Shown: piece by piece, positions 28,023 to 34,623 of the stretch
Layout: every line of letters starts with the position of its first letter
Position numbering within the stretch: position 1 is the stretch's first letter
From: Fictibacillus halophilus
GTDB taxonomy: Bacteria > Bacillota > Bacilli > Bacillales > Fictibacillaceae
DNA length: 64,000 nucleotides
Assembly: GCF_016401385.1 (NCBI RefSeq)
Contig: NZ_JAEACF010000001.1
Location: 2,976,001 to 3,040,000, forward strand
Reading direction: 5' to 3'
Made by a program: the position numbers and the translations under genes
The notes under the pieces: model-generated
Told to the model about the DNA's origin: nothing
The model's input: the letters and a program-made list of their open reading frames with translations, nothing else
Database searches by the model: none

Positions 28023-28035
28023 GGGGTCTGACCCC
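28023..28035. repeat. REP-like palindrome
   Basis: GGGGTCTGACCCC core. On the minus strand the flank reads TTTGTATTTGTGTGGGG, matching the extended unit seen at 30.1, 31.3, 56.2 and 63.3 kb. It lies about 70 nt upstream of the epimerase start. Confidence 0.9.
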
Positions 28036-28085
28036 ACACAAATACAAATCCCTTACTTTTGTCCACCTGAGTAGCACAATATAAA

Positions 28086-28128
28086 AATCCCCCAAATACG
28101 CGTTTAAAAACAGCGGATTTGGGGGATT
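28086..28128 (-). terminator. Rho-independent terminator of the flavin oxidoreductase gene
   Basis: AATCCCCCAAAT..CGC and GCG.ATTTGGGGGATT form a 15- to 16-bp stem with one mismatch, followed on the minus strand by TTTTTAT. Confidence 0.88.
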
Positions 28129-28150
28129 TGGTTCTAAAGGACTAATGTTT

Positions 28151-29125
28151 TTAAGGAATAATGCTCATAGCTTCCTTTGTATTCATTGCTTTTTTATATT
28201 CAGCTTTAAGGTCATCTACTACTTCCTGAATCGTAGCTATTTTCTTTACACTTCCAACACCTTGTCCTGCTGACCAGATATCTTTCCATGCTTTCGCTTT
28301 GGATTCAGAGAACGAGAGATCAACGGCATCTTTTTTCATCAAGTTTTCTACATCAAATCCCGCTTTTTGTAGGGATGGAAGCAGGTAGTTTCCTTTTATT
28401 CCACTAATCGCGTCTGTATAAACAAGATCCTCAAGAGTCGATTCAATCAACATCTGCCGGTAATCTTCGCTCGCCGAAGATTCTTGAGTCGCAATAAAGC
28501 GCGTTCCCATGTATACGAGATCTGCTCCAAGGATCTTGGCAGCCAGTATTTCTTCACCTGTTGAAATCGCCCCAGCTAGAATCGTCATTCCATCCCAGAA
28601 TTCTTTTACTGCTTTTAAGAAAGCAAATGGATTTAACGTACCACCATGGCCACCTGCCCCACTGCATACGAGTATTAATCCATCGATGCCTGTCTTAGCA
28701 GCCTTACGAGCGTGATCAAGCGAGATAACGTCAGAGAATACGAGACCACCGTACCCGTGAACGATTTTAGCCACATCGCTTGGATTACCTAGAGATGTAA
28801 TCACCACTGGCGGCTCATATTTTTTTATTAGCTCTACATCTTCTTCAAAACGTTTATTCGTACGGTGAACAATTAAGTTAACACCCCATGGAGCTATCTT
28901 TGAAGAAGGATCTTCTTCCCTAGCTTTACTTAGCTCTTCAGAGATATGTTTCATCCAATTCTCTAATAGATCGGAGGTGCGTGCATTCAGTAATGGGAAC
29001 GTTCCAATAATTCCGTTCTTGCAGCTTTCCAAGACCATATCAGGACTTGATACTAAAAACATGGGTGCATTTATGACGGGTAGACTGAGTTGATTCGACA
29101 AACTTAATGGCAAATTGCTGTTCAA
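28151..29125 (-). CDS. NAD(P)H-dependent flavin oxidoreductase, nitronate monooxygenase family
   Basis: 324 aa with a TTG start behind AGAGGAT. An FMN TIM barrel: PVINAPMFLVSSPDMVL, GVNLIVHRTNKRF, PPVVITSLGNP, LILVCSGAGGHGGTLNPFAFL (catalytic-type His and phosphate-loop glycines) and GADLVYMGTRFIATQES. Related proteins are nitronate monooxygenases or enoyl-ACP-reductase-like flavoproteins, so exact substrate is unclear. Monocistronic, with a clear terminator. Confidence 0.88.
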   Translation of the reverse strand: MNSNLPLSLSNQLSLPVINAPMFLVSSPDMVLESCKNGIIGTFPLLNARTSDLLENWMKHISEELSKAREEDPSSKIAPWGVNLIVHRTNKRFEEDVELIKKYEPPVVITSLGNPSDVAKIVHGYGGLVFSDVISLDHARKAAKTGIDGLILVCSGAGGHGGTLNPFAFLKAVKEFWDGMTILAGAISTGEEILAAKILGADLVYMGTRFIATQESSASEDYRQMLIESTLEDLVYTDAISGIKGNYLLPSLQKAGFDVENLMKKDAVDLSFSESKAKAWKDIWSAGQGVGSVKKIATIQEVVDDLKAEYKKAMNTKEAMSIIP

Positions 29126-29143
29126 GTACGATCATCCTCTCAA

Positions 29144-29165
29144 CTAATTAAGTGTACTAATTAAA
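29144..29165 (-). promoter_or_regulatory. Repeated CTAATTA element upstream of the flavin oxidoreductase
   Basis: Two direct copies of CTAATTAA/CTAATTAA-like sequence lie 13 nt apart around a GTGTAC centre, about 20 nt before the TTG start. It could be an operator for a MarR- or TetR-type regulator. The evidence is only the symmetry and position. Confidence 0.35.
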
Positions 29166-29332
29166 AAATCACCACCTTAACATGTTCGCTAAGCCTTGAA
29201 ACAATCCTTTTTTCTCATTTTGATGAGCATTAGGTAAAAATAAATATTACATTTATGTTACTGTCATTTTCTGACAACATTTTTTGAACAGCTTGTATAT
29301 AATCAATTTGAGTTAGGTCATTTGTCTCATCC

Positions 29333-29417
29333 TTCAGACAAGGGCAAACATTTTCGAAAGATATGGGCGCAAAGCCACGGGTCTAAGGCAACTGCTAGGA
29401 TCGCCGGGCTACCTGAA
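29333..29417 (+). promoter_or_regulatory. c-di-GMP-I (GEMM) riboswitch upstream of sinI
   Basis: P1 is TTCAG (29333-29337) with CTGAA (29413-29417). Inside are the family's conserved elements in order: AGGGCAAAC, CGAAAG (the GAAA-type tetraloop), GGGCGCAAAGCCACGGGTCTAA and GCCGGGCTACC with the tetraloop receptor. The end is only 14 nt from the GGAGGG ribosome binding site of sinI and no T-tract hairpin follows, so control is probably at translation. A possible promoter upstream is CTGACA (29271-29276) with TGTATA (29295-29300). Confidence 0.88.
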
Positions 29418-29444
29418 CATCACGCTTATCTGGAGGGAAATCTA

Positions 29445-29603
29445 ATGGAGAAAAAGACAACGTTAGATCGCGAGTGGATTCTTTTAATGAAGGAAGCTAA
29501 GGAAAACGGCATTACAAAGGAAGAAATTATGGATTTTTTAAAAAATCCCCAATTCATGACAATTGATGGATCTTTTTCACCAGAAAAGCTTGTCATCAAG
29601 TAA
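29445..29603 (+). CDS. sinI: SinI-like anti-repressor
   Basis: 52 aa, ATG seven nt after GGAGGG. LDREWILLMKEAKENGITKEEIMDFLKN matches the SinI helical hairpin (LDQEWVELMVEAKEANISPEEIRKYL in B. subtilis), which binds SinR and disrupts its tetramer so that biofilm matrix operons are expressed. A longer in-frame reading would translate the riboswitch and is rejected. It is followed 76 nt later by sinR, as in Bacillus. Confidence 0.9.
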   Translation: MEKKTTLDREWILLMKEAKENGITKEEIMDFLKNPQFMTIDGSFSPEKLVIK

Positions 29604-29679
29604 GAACTAGTACTTATTTACTTCCCTAAATATTGAAGATATAATTAAATTATTATGACTTCTAAAATGGGGAATGCAA

Positions 29680-30003
29680 ATGGTAATTGGGGAAAATTTA
29701 AAAAAGTACCGCACAGAAAAAGGCTTCTCCATGACTTCCTTAGCTGAAAAGGCTGGAGTAGCTAAATCTTACATAAGCGCATTAGAGCGAAATATTCAGC
29801 AAAACCCTTCCATTCAACTTCTCGAAAAGATCGCGGAGGTCCTTGATATTTCTGTCGATCATCTGATCAAAGAGGAAGTAAATAACGAAGAACTTGACCA
29901 AGAATGGGCCAATCTTGTAAAAGAAGCCATGGGTTCTGGTGTAAGCAAAGAGCAGTTTAAAGAGTTTCTCGAATTTAACAAATGGAAAAACAAACAAAAC
30001 TAA
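29680..30003 (+). CDS. sinR: SinR-like master repressor of biofilm formation
   Basis: 107 aa. GGGGA is best spaced to the ATG at 29680 (MVIGENLK). Residues 1-65 are a Cro/CI-type HTH (LKKYRTEKGFSMTSLAEKAGVAKSYISALERNIQQNPSIQLLEKIAEVLDISVDHL) close to B. subtilis SinR. Residues 73-105 (LDQEWANLVKEAMGSGVSKEQFKEFLEFNKW) are the SinI-like multimerisation helices. It represses matrix and exopolysaccharide genes until sequestered by SinI. A strong terminator follows. Confidence 0.93.
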   Translation: MVIGENLKKYRTEKGFSMTSLAEKAGVAKSYISALERNIQQNPSIQLLEKIAEVLDISVDHLIKEEVNNEELDQEWANLVKEAMGSGVSKEQFKEFLEFNKWKNKQN

Positions 30004-30029
30004 CCACCTGATGAAATCAGGTGGTTTTT
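30002..30029 (+). terminator. Rho-independent terminator of sinIR
   Basis: AACCACCTGAT and ATCAGGTGGTT form an 11-bp perfect stem with a GAA loop and a trailing T run. Confidence 0.92.
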
Positions 30030-30091
30030 ACGTTGTTGTTTTTATGGGTTGTCTTCGTCGGATGTACATAATGGAGTTTTTGTATTTGTGT

Positions 30092-30104
30092 GGGGTCAGA
30101 CCCC
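30092..30104. repeat. REP-like palindrome
   Basis: GGGGTCAGACCCC core, extended to a 21-bp inverted repeat by GTGT and ACAC (30088-30108). TTTTTGTATTTGT precedes it. It lies between sinR and the STAS gene. Confidence 0.9.
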
Positions 30105-30179
30105 ACACGAATGTTTAGTGAGTATTAAATTAGGGTACGGGAAAAGGGTGTCTACTATTTTTGCTATGGAGGATTATAA

Positions 30180-31223
30180 ATGAAGCAGTCGCCAAACGAA
30201 CTAATGGATTCTCAAAAAAGTGTAGATGTGAATGGTTCTTCTTTTCATTGGGACACAGCAAAAGGTATTTTTCAATTTGAAGGCGAAGATGTGATGTTGT
30301 TTTGGATTGATTCAGCATTTAAGGTGTTTCTTGAATCCATTGAAGAGATTACAGGAGAAGGAACAGCAGACCTCGTTTTTGAAACAGCTGGGTATCGGAC
30401 AGGGTTAATCGTTAGTGATTTTTACATAAGAACGATCAAAGATATTGAGATATCCGCTGAATCATTGCCTAACATTTATGCATCAGCTGGTTGGGGTAAA
30501 ACATACATAGAGCTTGATGTAGAGAAAAAAGAAGCAATCATTACGATTACAAACAGCTGGGAAACAAAAATCAAAAAAGCGCAGAACAGCGAACGCATGG
30601 GACGCTTCTTACCTGGTCATTGGGCTGGTGTTTTCACCGGACTCTTTCAAACCAACATGTGGTTCGAGGTGCTTGAGAACGAGTCTGAACCTAACACGTT
30701 AGTATTAAAAATCACAGAATCACAAATAACTCCAAAAGATAATATACGCGATCTCGTTCAACGGGAAGAACAGCATGAGATTATGAAGCTAGAAGCGATG
30801 GTGGAAGATCGAACAAGAGAGTTAACCGATCTAATCAGAGAGATTTCCTCTCCCATTATTCCGGTTACCGATCATATCGTGGTTATCCCTTTGATCGGTA
30901 AATACAATGAGCTCCGTTCAAACGATATGCTCGAGCATACACTTACTTCACTTCCTCAACACCGTGCTAAATTTGTTATCTTGGATCTAACCGGTATTAA
31001 GTCTATCGACACTGAAATGGTAGGTATGCTGAACAAGCTTGTTTCTTCAGCACGATTGTTCGGGATGGAAACGTTGTTGGTCGGAATCTCACCTGAATTA
31101 AGTATGGAAATAACAAAACACCAATATTCTCTCGGAGAAAGTACATATTTCAGAAACCTAAAGCACGCCATCCACTTTGCTTTTGCAAAAGAAGGAATGC
31201 TCATACAAGAACCTACGAAGTAA
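30180..31223 (+). CDS. RsbR-like STAS-domain protein with V4R-like sensor domain
   Basis: 347 aa. GGAGG precedes the ATG. Residues 1-190 are an unusual N-domain (ADLVFETAGYRTGLIVSDFY; NIYASAGWGKTYIELD; FLPGHWAGVFTGLF), resembling V4R-type small-molecule-binding modules rather than the globin-like domain of RsbR. A short coiled linker (EEQHEIMKLEAMVEDRTRELTDLI) leads to a STAS domain (225-340) with the phosphorylatable loop DLTGIKSIDTEMVGML. RsbR paralogues form stressosomes that feed the sigma-B pathway. The ligand is unknown. Confidence 0.82.
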   Translation: MKQSPNELMDSQKSVDVNGSSFHWDTAKGIFQFEGEDVMLFWIDSAFKVFLESIEEITGEGTADLVFETAGYRTGLIVSDFYIRTIKDIEISAESLPNIYASAGWGKTYIELDVEKKEAIITITNSWETKIKKAQNSERMGRFLPGHWAGVFTGLFQTNMWFEVLENESEPNTLVLKITESQITPKDNIRDLVQREEQHEIMKLEAMVEDRTRELTDLIREISSPIIPVTDHIVVIPLIGKYNELRSNDMLEHTLTSLPQHRAKFVILDLTGIKSIDTEMVGMLNKLVSSARLFGMETLLVGISPELSMEITKHQYSLGESTYFRNLKHAIHFAFAKEGMLIQEPTK

Positions 31224-31258
31224 AAAAATCCACGCTGCGGTTGCAGCGTGGATTTTTT
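31222..31258 (+). terminator. Rho-independent terminator
   Basis: AAAAAATCCACGCTGC and GCAGCGTGGATTTTTT form a 16-bp perfect stem with a GGTT loop. Confidence 0.93.
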
Positions 31259-31334
31259 GTTTTGTCTCAGAGGTATCTTGTTGTTCTCCCATGTATTTCT
31301 GAGAAGAACAAATTGAAGGGATTTGTATTTGTAT

Positions 31335-31347
31335 GGGGTCAGACCCC
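31335..31347. repeat. REP-like palindrome
   Basis: GGGGTCAGACCCC core with AT/AT flanks (31333-31349), preceded by ATTTGTATTTGTATG. A weak hairpin (TTGTTCT...AGAACAA) lies upstream. Confidence 0.9.
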
Positions 31348-31458
31348 ATTTTCTTAAAATCTCAACGTTCGTCTAAGCAACTTGTCTGCCTCAACATATG
31401 ATATACAGAAACCGAAGCCAATTGGAAGTCGGTATCAATTTGTGAGGTGAAACAATTA

Positions 31459-31713
31459 ATGTGTAACAAGTGTGGAAACTACGACCACTGCAAACATGAA
31501 AAGCACGAGAAGCATGAAAAAGTTGAGAAGTGTTACAAGAAAGTAGAATGGGTTTGTGAAGAATCTTCTTCTTCATCCTCTTCATCTTCTTCGTCCTCTT
31601 CTTCATCATCTTCATCTTCTAGCTACGAAGTGTTGAAGTGCAAGAAGTACAAAAAAGCTAAGAAAAAGCAACATCATCGCTGTTGCGATCCTTGGGCAAG
31701 AATCTTGTTCTAG
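31459..31713 (+). CDS. Cys/His-rich protein with a 20-residue serine tract, probable spore-surface protein
   Basis: 84 aa from MCNKCGNYDHCKHEKHEKHEK; GAGGTGA eight nt upstream selects this ATG. The order is a Cys/His/Lys/Glu-rich head with KHE repeats, a run of 20 serines (TCT/TCA/TCC codon repeats at 31565-31620), then a basic Lys/His tail with a CC pair. There is no signal peptide. The composition resembles small Bacillaceae spore coat or exosporium proteins, but no family is recognised. The Ser run is a tandem codon repeat likely to vary in length between strains. A terminator follows. Confidence 0.72.
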   Translation: MCNKCGNYDHCKHEKHEKHEKVEKCYKKVEWVCEESSSSSSSSSSSSSSSSSSSSYEVLKCKKYKKAKKKQHHRCCDPWARILF

Positions 31714-31719
31714 GATACG

Positions 31720-31749
31720 AAAAAAGGAGTCCAACTAGGACTCCTTTTT
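31720..31749. terminator. Bidirectional terminator
   Basis: AAAAAGGAGTCC and GGACTCCTTTTT form a 12-bp stem with an AACTA loop, between convergent genes. Confidence 0.9.
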
Positions 31750-31754
31750 CTTTA

Positions 31755-32408
31755 TTATAGACGCTTTGTCCCTAAGTAACGCGGTTTCCAATAGGTGTTG
31801 TTCATGTCTGAAATGGTCACTCCTGTTGAAGACCCGGCGTGGATGAACTTCCCGTTTCCAATATAGATACCCATGTGTGAGGCACCAGAATCAGTCGTTG
31901 AAAAGAACACAAGGTCCCCTACACCTTGACCAGATACTCGATATCCTGTTTGGTTCCACATTTCTTTCACGGTGCGTGGCAGTACGATATTGTGAGAGTT
32001 TTTAAAAACATAGTTGATGTACCCTGAACAGTCAAACCCAGCGGTAGTTGTTCCACCCCACTTGTACGGCGTTCCTTGAAAACGTTTGGCATAGTCTACT
32101 AGATACGTGTTATTAACATTATAGACTCCTAGTTTGTTAAAAGTACTGCGGCCAGCAATTCCGTCTGCCGTTAAACCTTTTGCACGCTGAAAGCTCATTA
32201 CCGCACTCTTTGTATATGATCCAAAGTATGTCGTTGTTGAACCGCTATATGTAAAATAACCTTTATCTCGCAATATTGTTTGAAGTGTTTTCACATCTGA
32301 GTGTGTCATTGTTGGACGTAGTGTTTGATCTCCAATATTTGCAAACGCCTGTAGTGGCGATAATAATAAACTTGCACCTAAAACTGATGTAACTATCCAT
32401 TTTTTCAT
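31755..32408 (-). CDS. Secreted peptidoglycan endopeptidase: PG-binding domain plus NlpC/P60
   Basis: 217 aa. A signal peptide (MKKWIVTSVLGASLLLSPLQAFA) is followed by a PG_binding_1 domain (about 35-90; DVKTLQTILRDKGYFTYSGSTTTYFGSYTKSAVMSFQRAKGLTADGIAGRSTFNKL). The NlpC/P60 domain (about 105-217) has catalytic Cys in TAGFDCSGYINYVF, His in GASHMGIYIGNGKFIHAG, and the third residue in the following strand. Such enzymes cut gamma-D-Glu-meso-DAP bonds in the wall and act in cell separation or spore development. Confidence 0.92.
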   Translation of the reverse strand: MKKWIVTSVLGASLLLSPLQAFANIGDQTLRPTMTHSDVKTLQTILRDKGYFTYSGSTTTYFGSYTKSAVMSFQRAKGLTADGIAGRSTFNKLGVYNVNNTYLVDYAKRFQGTPYKWGGTTTAGFDCSGYINYVFKNSHNIVLPRTVKEMWNQTGYRVSGQGVGDLVFFSTTDSGASHMGIYIGNGKFIHAGSSTGVTISDMNNTYWKPRYLGTKRL

Positions 32409-32582
32409 TATTTATCCCAAACTCCTTTGATTTTCCAAGTAATCTATTATTATCCTACAATAAATAATAGGACTTGTGTTTTACGCTTCCGTTACGGAAA
32501 ATAGGAATTTGGTCTTCTTGTAAAATCGTGTCGATTTTAGTATTGTGATAAAATAATTATCTGAAATAAACAATTTTGACAT
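32409..32582. other. Intergenic region upstream of the NlpC/P60 gene
   Basis: No gene seen. An inverted repeat CTATTATT...AATAATAG lies near 32445-32471, in the promoter region of the NlpC/P60 gene. No further assignable site. Confidence 0.4.
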
Positions 32583-32648
32583 TTAATAGCCAAAATCCCC
32601 AACCCCTTCTCGCTGTAAAATCATATTTCTCAACAAGTGTTCATTCAC
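32583..32648 (-). CDS. Possible 21-residue small protein or leader peptide
   Basis: GTG at 32648 with AGGAGG seven nt upstream, then MNEHLLRNMILQREGVGDFG plus a final Y and TAA. The ribosome binding site is one of the better ones in this region. It is held in a hairpin, CATTCACAA with TTGTGAATG (32642-32670), which could hide the site. It is too short to judge by codon use, and I recognise no homologue. Confidence 0.35.
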   Translation of the reverse strand: MNEHLLRNMILQREGVGDFGY

Positions 32649-32716
32649 AATTCATCCTCCTTGTGAATGTTTTCACATAAATTCTACCACTTTGATTCTA
32701 ACAATGGAATATTCAG

Positions 32717-32750
32717 AATAAAAAAAGAAGCCTGCCCTCTTAGCAGACCT
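32717..32750 (-). terminator. Probable terminator of the ABC exporter operon
   Basis: On the minus strand GGTCTGC and GCAGGCT pair (with G-U pairs) around TAAGAGG and are followed by TCTTTTTTT. Confidence 0.6.
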
Positions 32751-33463
32751 CACCCAACAATCTCTCCAAGCGTTTCCGCAAAGTTTTCAGATTGTGCAAC
32801 CGAACCGAACTGTCTCACTTTTTGCTTTGACCCGTAAAATAATAGCTCTCCTTCTTTTAGAATTAAAAATGATGTACATAGTGTTTCTAACTCTTGCGCG
32901 TCATGACTAGAATACAGGATCGTCTTTCCTTCTCTCCCCAGCTGCCGCAAATCGTTCACGATCTCTTGCTTTGCAGATATATCAATACCTACTGTCGGTT
33001 CATCCAAAATCAGAAGATCCGGGTCATGAAGCATCGCGATCAAGATGTTCAGCTTTCTCTGGTTACCACCCGACAGATGCTTTACTTTTTTATCAAGGTG
33101 CTCAGCAAGTCGCCATTCCTCGCAGCGCTGCATCCATCTTTCTTCTGATGACCCTTTCGCTAACTTGGCAAAAAATCGTAAGTTTTCGCGCGTTGTCAGT
33201 TCATGATACACAGCAATTTCTTGCGGTACATAACCGATTTTCTGTCGAATCTTCTTTTGTTCTTTCCTCACATCAAGCCCATCGATCTGAACCGACCCGC
33301 CAGATCCTTTCATAAGTGTCGCAAGGATCTTCAGTAGCGTTGATTTACCTGCACCGTTCGGGCCAACAACGCCGACGGTTTCTCCTTTTTCAATAAAGAA
33401 GTTCATTTCTTTAAGTACTTCTTTTCTACCAAACTTCTTTTTCAAATTTTCTGCTGCAATCAA
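32750..33463 (-). CDS. ABC-2-type exporter, ATP-binding subunit
   Basis: 237 aa with a TTG start overlapping the permease stop by 4 nt, with AGGTGA upstream. Walker A is GPNGAGKST, the Q-loop YVPQE, the signature LSGGNQRKL, Walker B LLILDEPTVG and the switch His is in LYSSHDAQ. The order and the CcmA/DrrA-like pattern fit drug- or lipid-type exporters working with the two ABC-2 permeases upstream. Confidence 0.92.
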   Translation of the reverse strand: MIAAENLKKKFGRKEVLKEMNFFIEKGETVGVVGPNGAGKSTLLKILATLMKGSGGSVQIDGLDVRKEQKKIRQKIGYVPQEIAVYHELTTRENLRFFAKLAKGSSEERWMQRCEEWRLAEHLDKKVKHLSGGNQRKLNILIAMLHDPDLLILDEPTVGIDISAKQEIVNDLRQLGREGKTILYSSHDAQELETLCTSFLILKEGELLFYGSKQKVRQFGSVAQSENFAETLGEIVG

Positions 33464-34623
33464 GCGCTGTCACCTGCCTTTATGGTTGTAAGTACGAATA
33501 AAATGATGCTTAGACCAACAAATATAAAAGGGATCATAAGTGTTTCTTGGTTAAACGATGATACGATCCAATATTGCGGCGTCCATTCTGCAGCGCGTTG
33601 TAAAATGCTTGAAAGCTCATCGCTCGGAAAAAAAGTTCCGCTCAAAAGCGATGTGCATAAAACGACGAAGAGTGTGATCGCTTGCCATGTGCGGTTGCTG
33701 TGTACGAAATAAGCAAACAGAAGCGATAGTGCGTTTAGAAATAAGACGTAGCCGATCAAACCAAAAATCGTTGCCACGTTCAACGTTAACTCATTTCTCC
33801 ACCAGCCATAACTGAATAACAAAACAAGCAATGTTAGCTGCAAAAGTAACACGCCTAGTGCATTTCCGAACCAGTAAGCTGAGAATCGACCTGCTGCATA
33901 GGGTACTCTCGACCGCATACCCGAATCACGGTCTTTAATCGGCCAGCTGTTATATAAAAAACTAACTAACATGAGAAGTACGAGCATCCCTGGAACATAG
34001 ATCGAAGCGACACCACCCGAATCTTCTACTGACGATTCTCTCGTTACCCCAACTTTATAGTCAATGGTCATAAGAGGTTTCGGCTCCCAATGTTTGTCGC
34101 TATAGGCCCAAGCATCTTTCCAGACCGTTGCTTGCTCCTTGGCATCGAGTTTCTCACTTTTTCCGTAAGTTTTTAACACCGTGTTCGCTCCGTACGAATT
34201 ACTCGATAACCGCTTCACTTCACTTGCAAAAATCTCACGGACTAATCCATGAGAAATCGAACCAGAAGTAAGCCACATCGTAACAAGCCCATCTTCATCA
34301 TTTTTCTGTATGCTTTCCATAAACCCTGCAGGTAAAAAGAAACCGATGGCGGCTTTTTGCGTCTCGACCTGATTTCGCGCCTCATCCTCGTTACGAACAC
34401 TTACAGCGACCGCTGGATTTTTACTCACTCTATCTATAACCGTTTTTGAGTATTCGGTTTCATCTTCGTCTACAATCACAACAGGAATCTTGGTCGCTTC
34501 ACTTGTTTTTTCCACGGACATGTCTAAAAAAATCAGCACGAGAACCGGAACGATGAGTCCCAGCCAGCTCCACGGACTTTGAAGTAATAATTTTATACGT
34601 GTAATGGCAATTGTCCAGACCAT
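33460..34623 (-). CDS. ABC-2-type permease (YhgE/Pip-like extracellular loop)
   Basis: About 387 aa from MVWTIAITRIKLLLQS. One N-terminal membrane helix, a large extracellular domain (about 40-205; VVIVDEDETEYSKTVIDRV...AAIGFFLPAGFMESI), then five to six helices at the C-terminus. This is the layout of ABC-2 permeases of the NatB/LinR type. It overlaps the upstream permease gene by about 31 nt and the downstream ATPase gene by 4 nt. Confidence 0.85.
   Translation of the reverse strand: MVWTIAITRIKLLLQSPWSWLGLIVPVLVLIFLDMSVEKTSEATKIPVVIVDEDETEYSKTVIDRVSKNPAVAVSVRNEDEARNQVETQKAAIGFFLPAGFMESIQKNDEDGLVTMWLTSGSISHGLVREIFASEVKRLSSNSYGANTVLKTYGKSEKLDAKEQATVWKDAWAYSDKHWEPKPLMTIDYKVGVTRESSVEDSGGVASIYVPGMLVLLMLVSFLYNSWPIKDRDSGMRSRVPYAAGRFSAYWFGNALGVLLLQLTLLVLLFSYGWWRNELTLNVATIFGLIGYVLFLNALSLLFAYFVHSNRTWQAITLFVVLCTSLLSGTFFPSDELSSILQRAAEWTPQYWIVSSFNQETLMIPFIFVGLSIILFVLTTIKAGDSA

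Noticed and set aside
27951-28037. Longer start of the epimerase gene
   Set aside because: It would run into the REP palindrome and lacks a ribosome site; the ATG at 27950 has AGGAGGG.
29322-29444. N-terminal extension of sinI to 93 residues
   Set aside because: The frame would translate the c-di-GMP aptamer; the GGAGGG site selects the internal ATG at 29445.
31391-31615. Lys/Met-rich ORF on the minus strand
   Set aside because: It is the antisense of the serine codon repeat and has no ribosome site.
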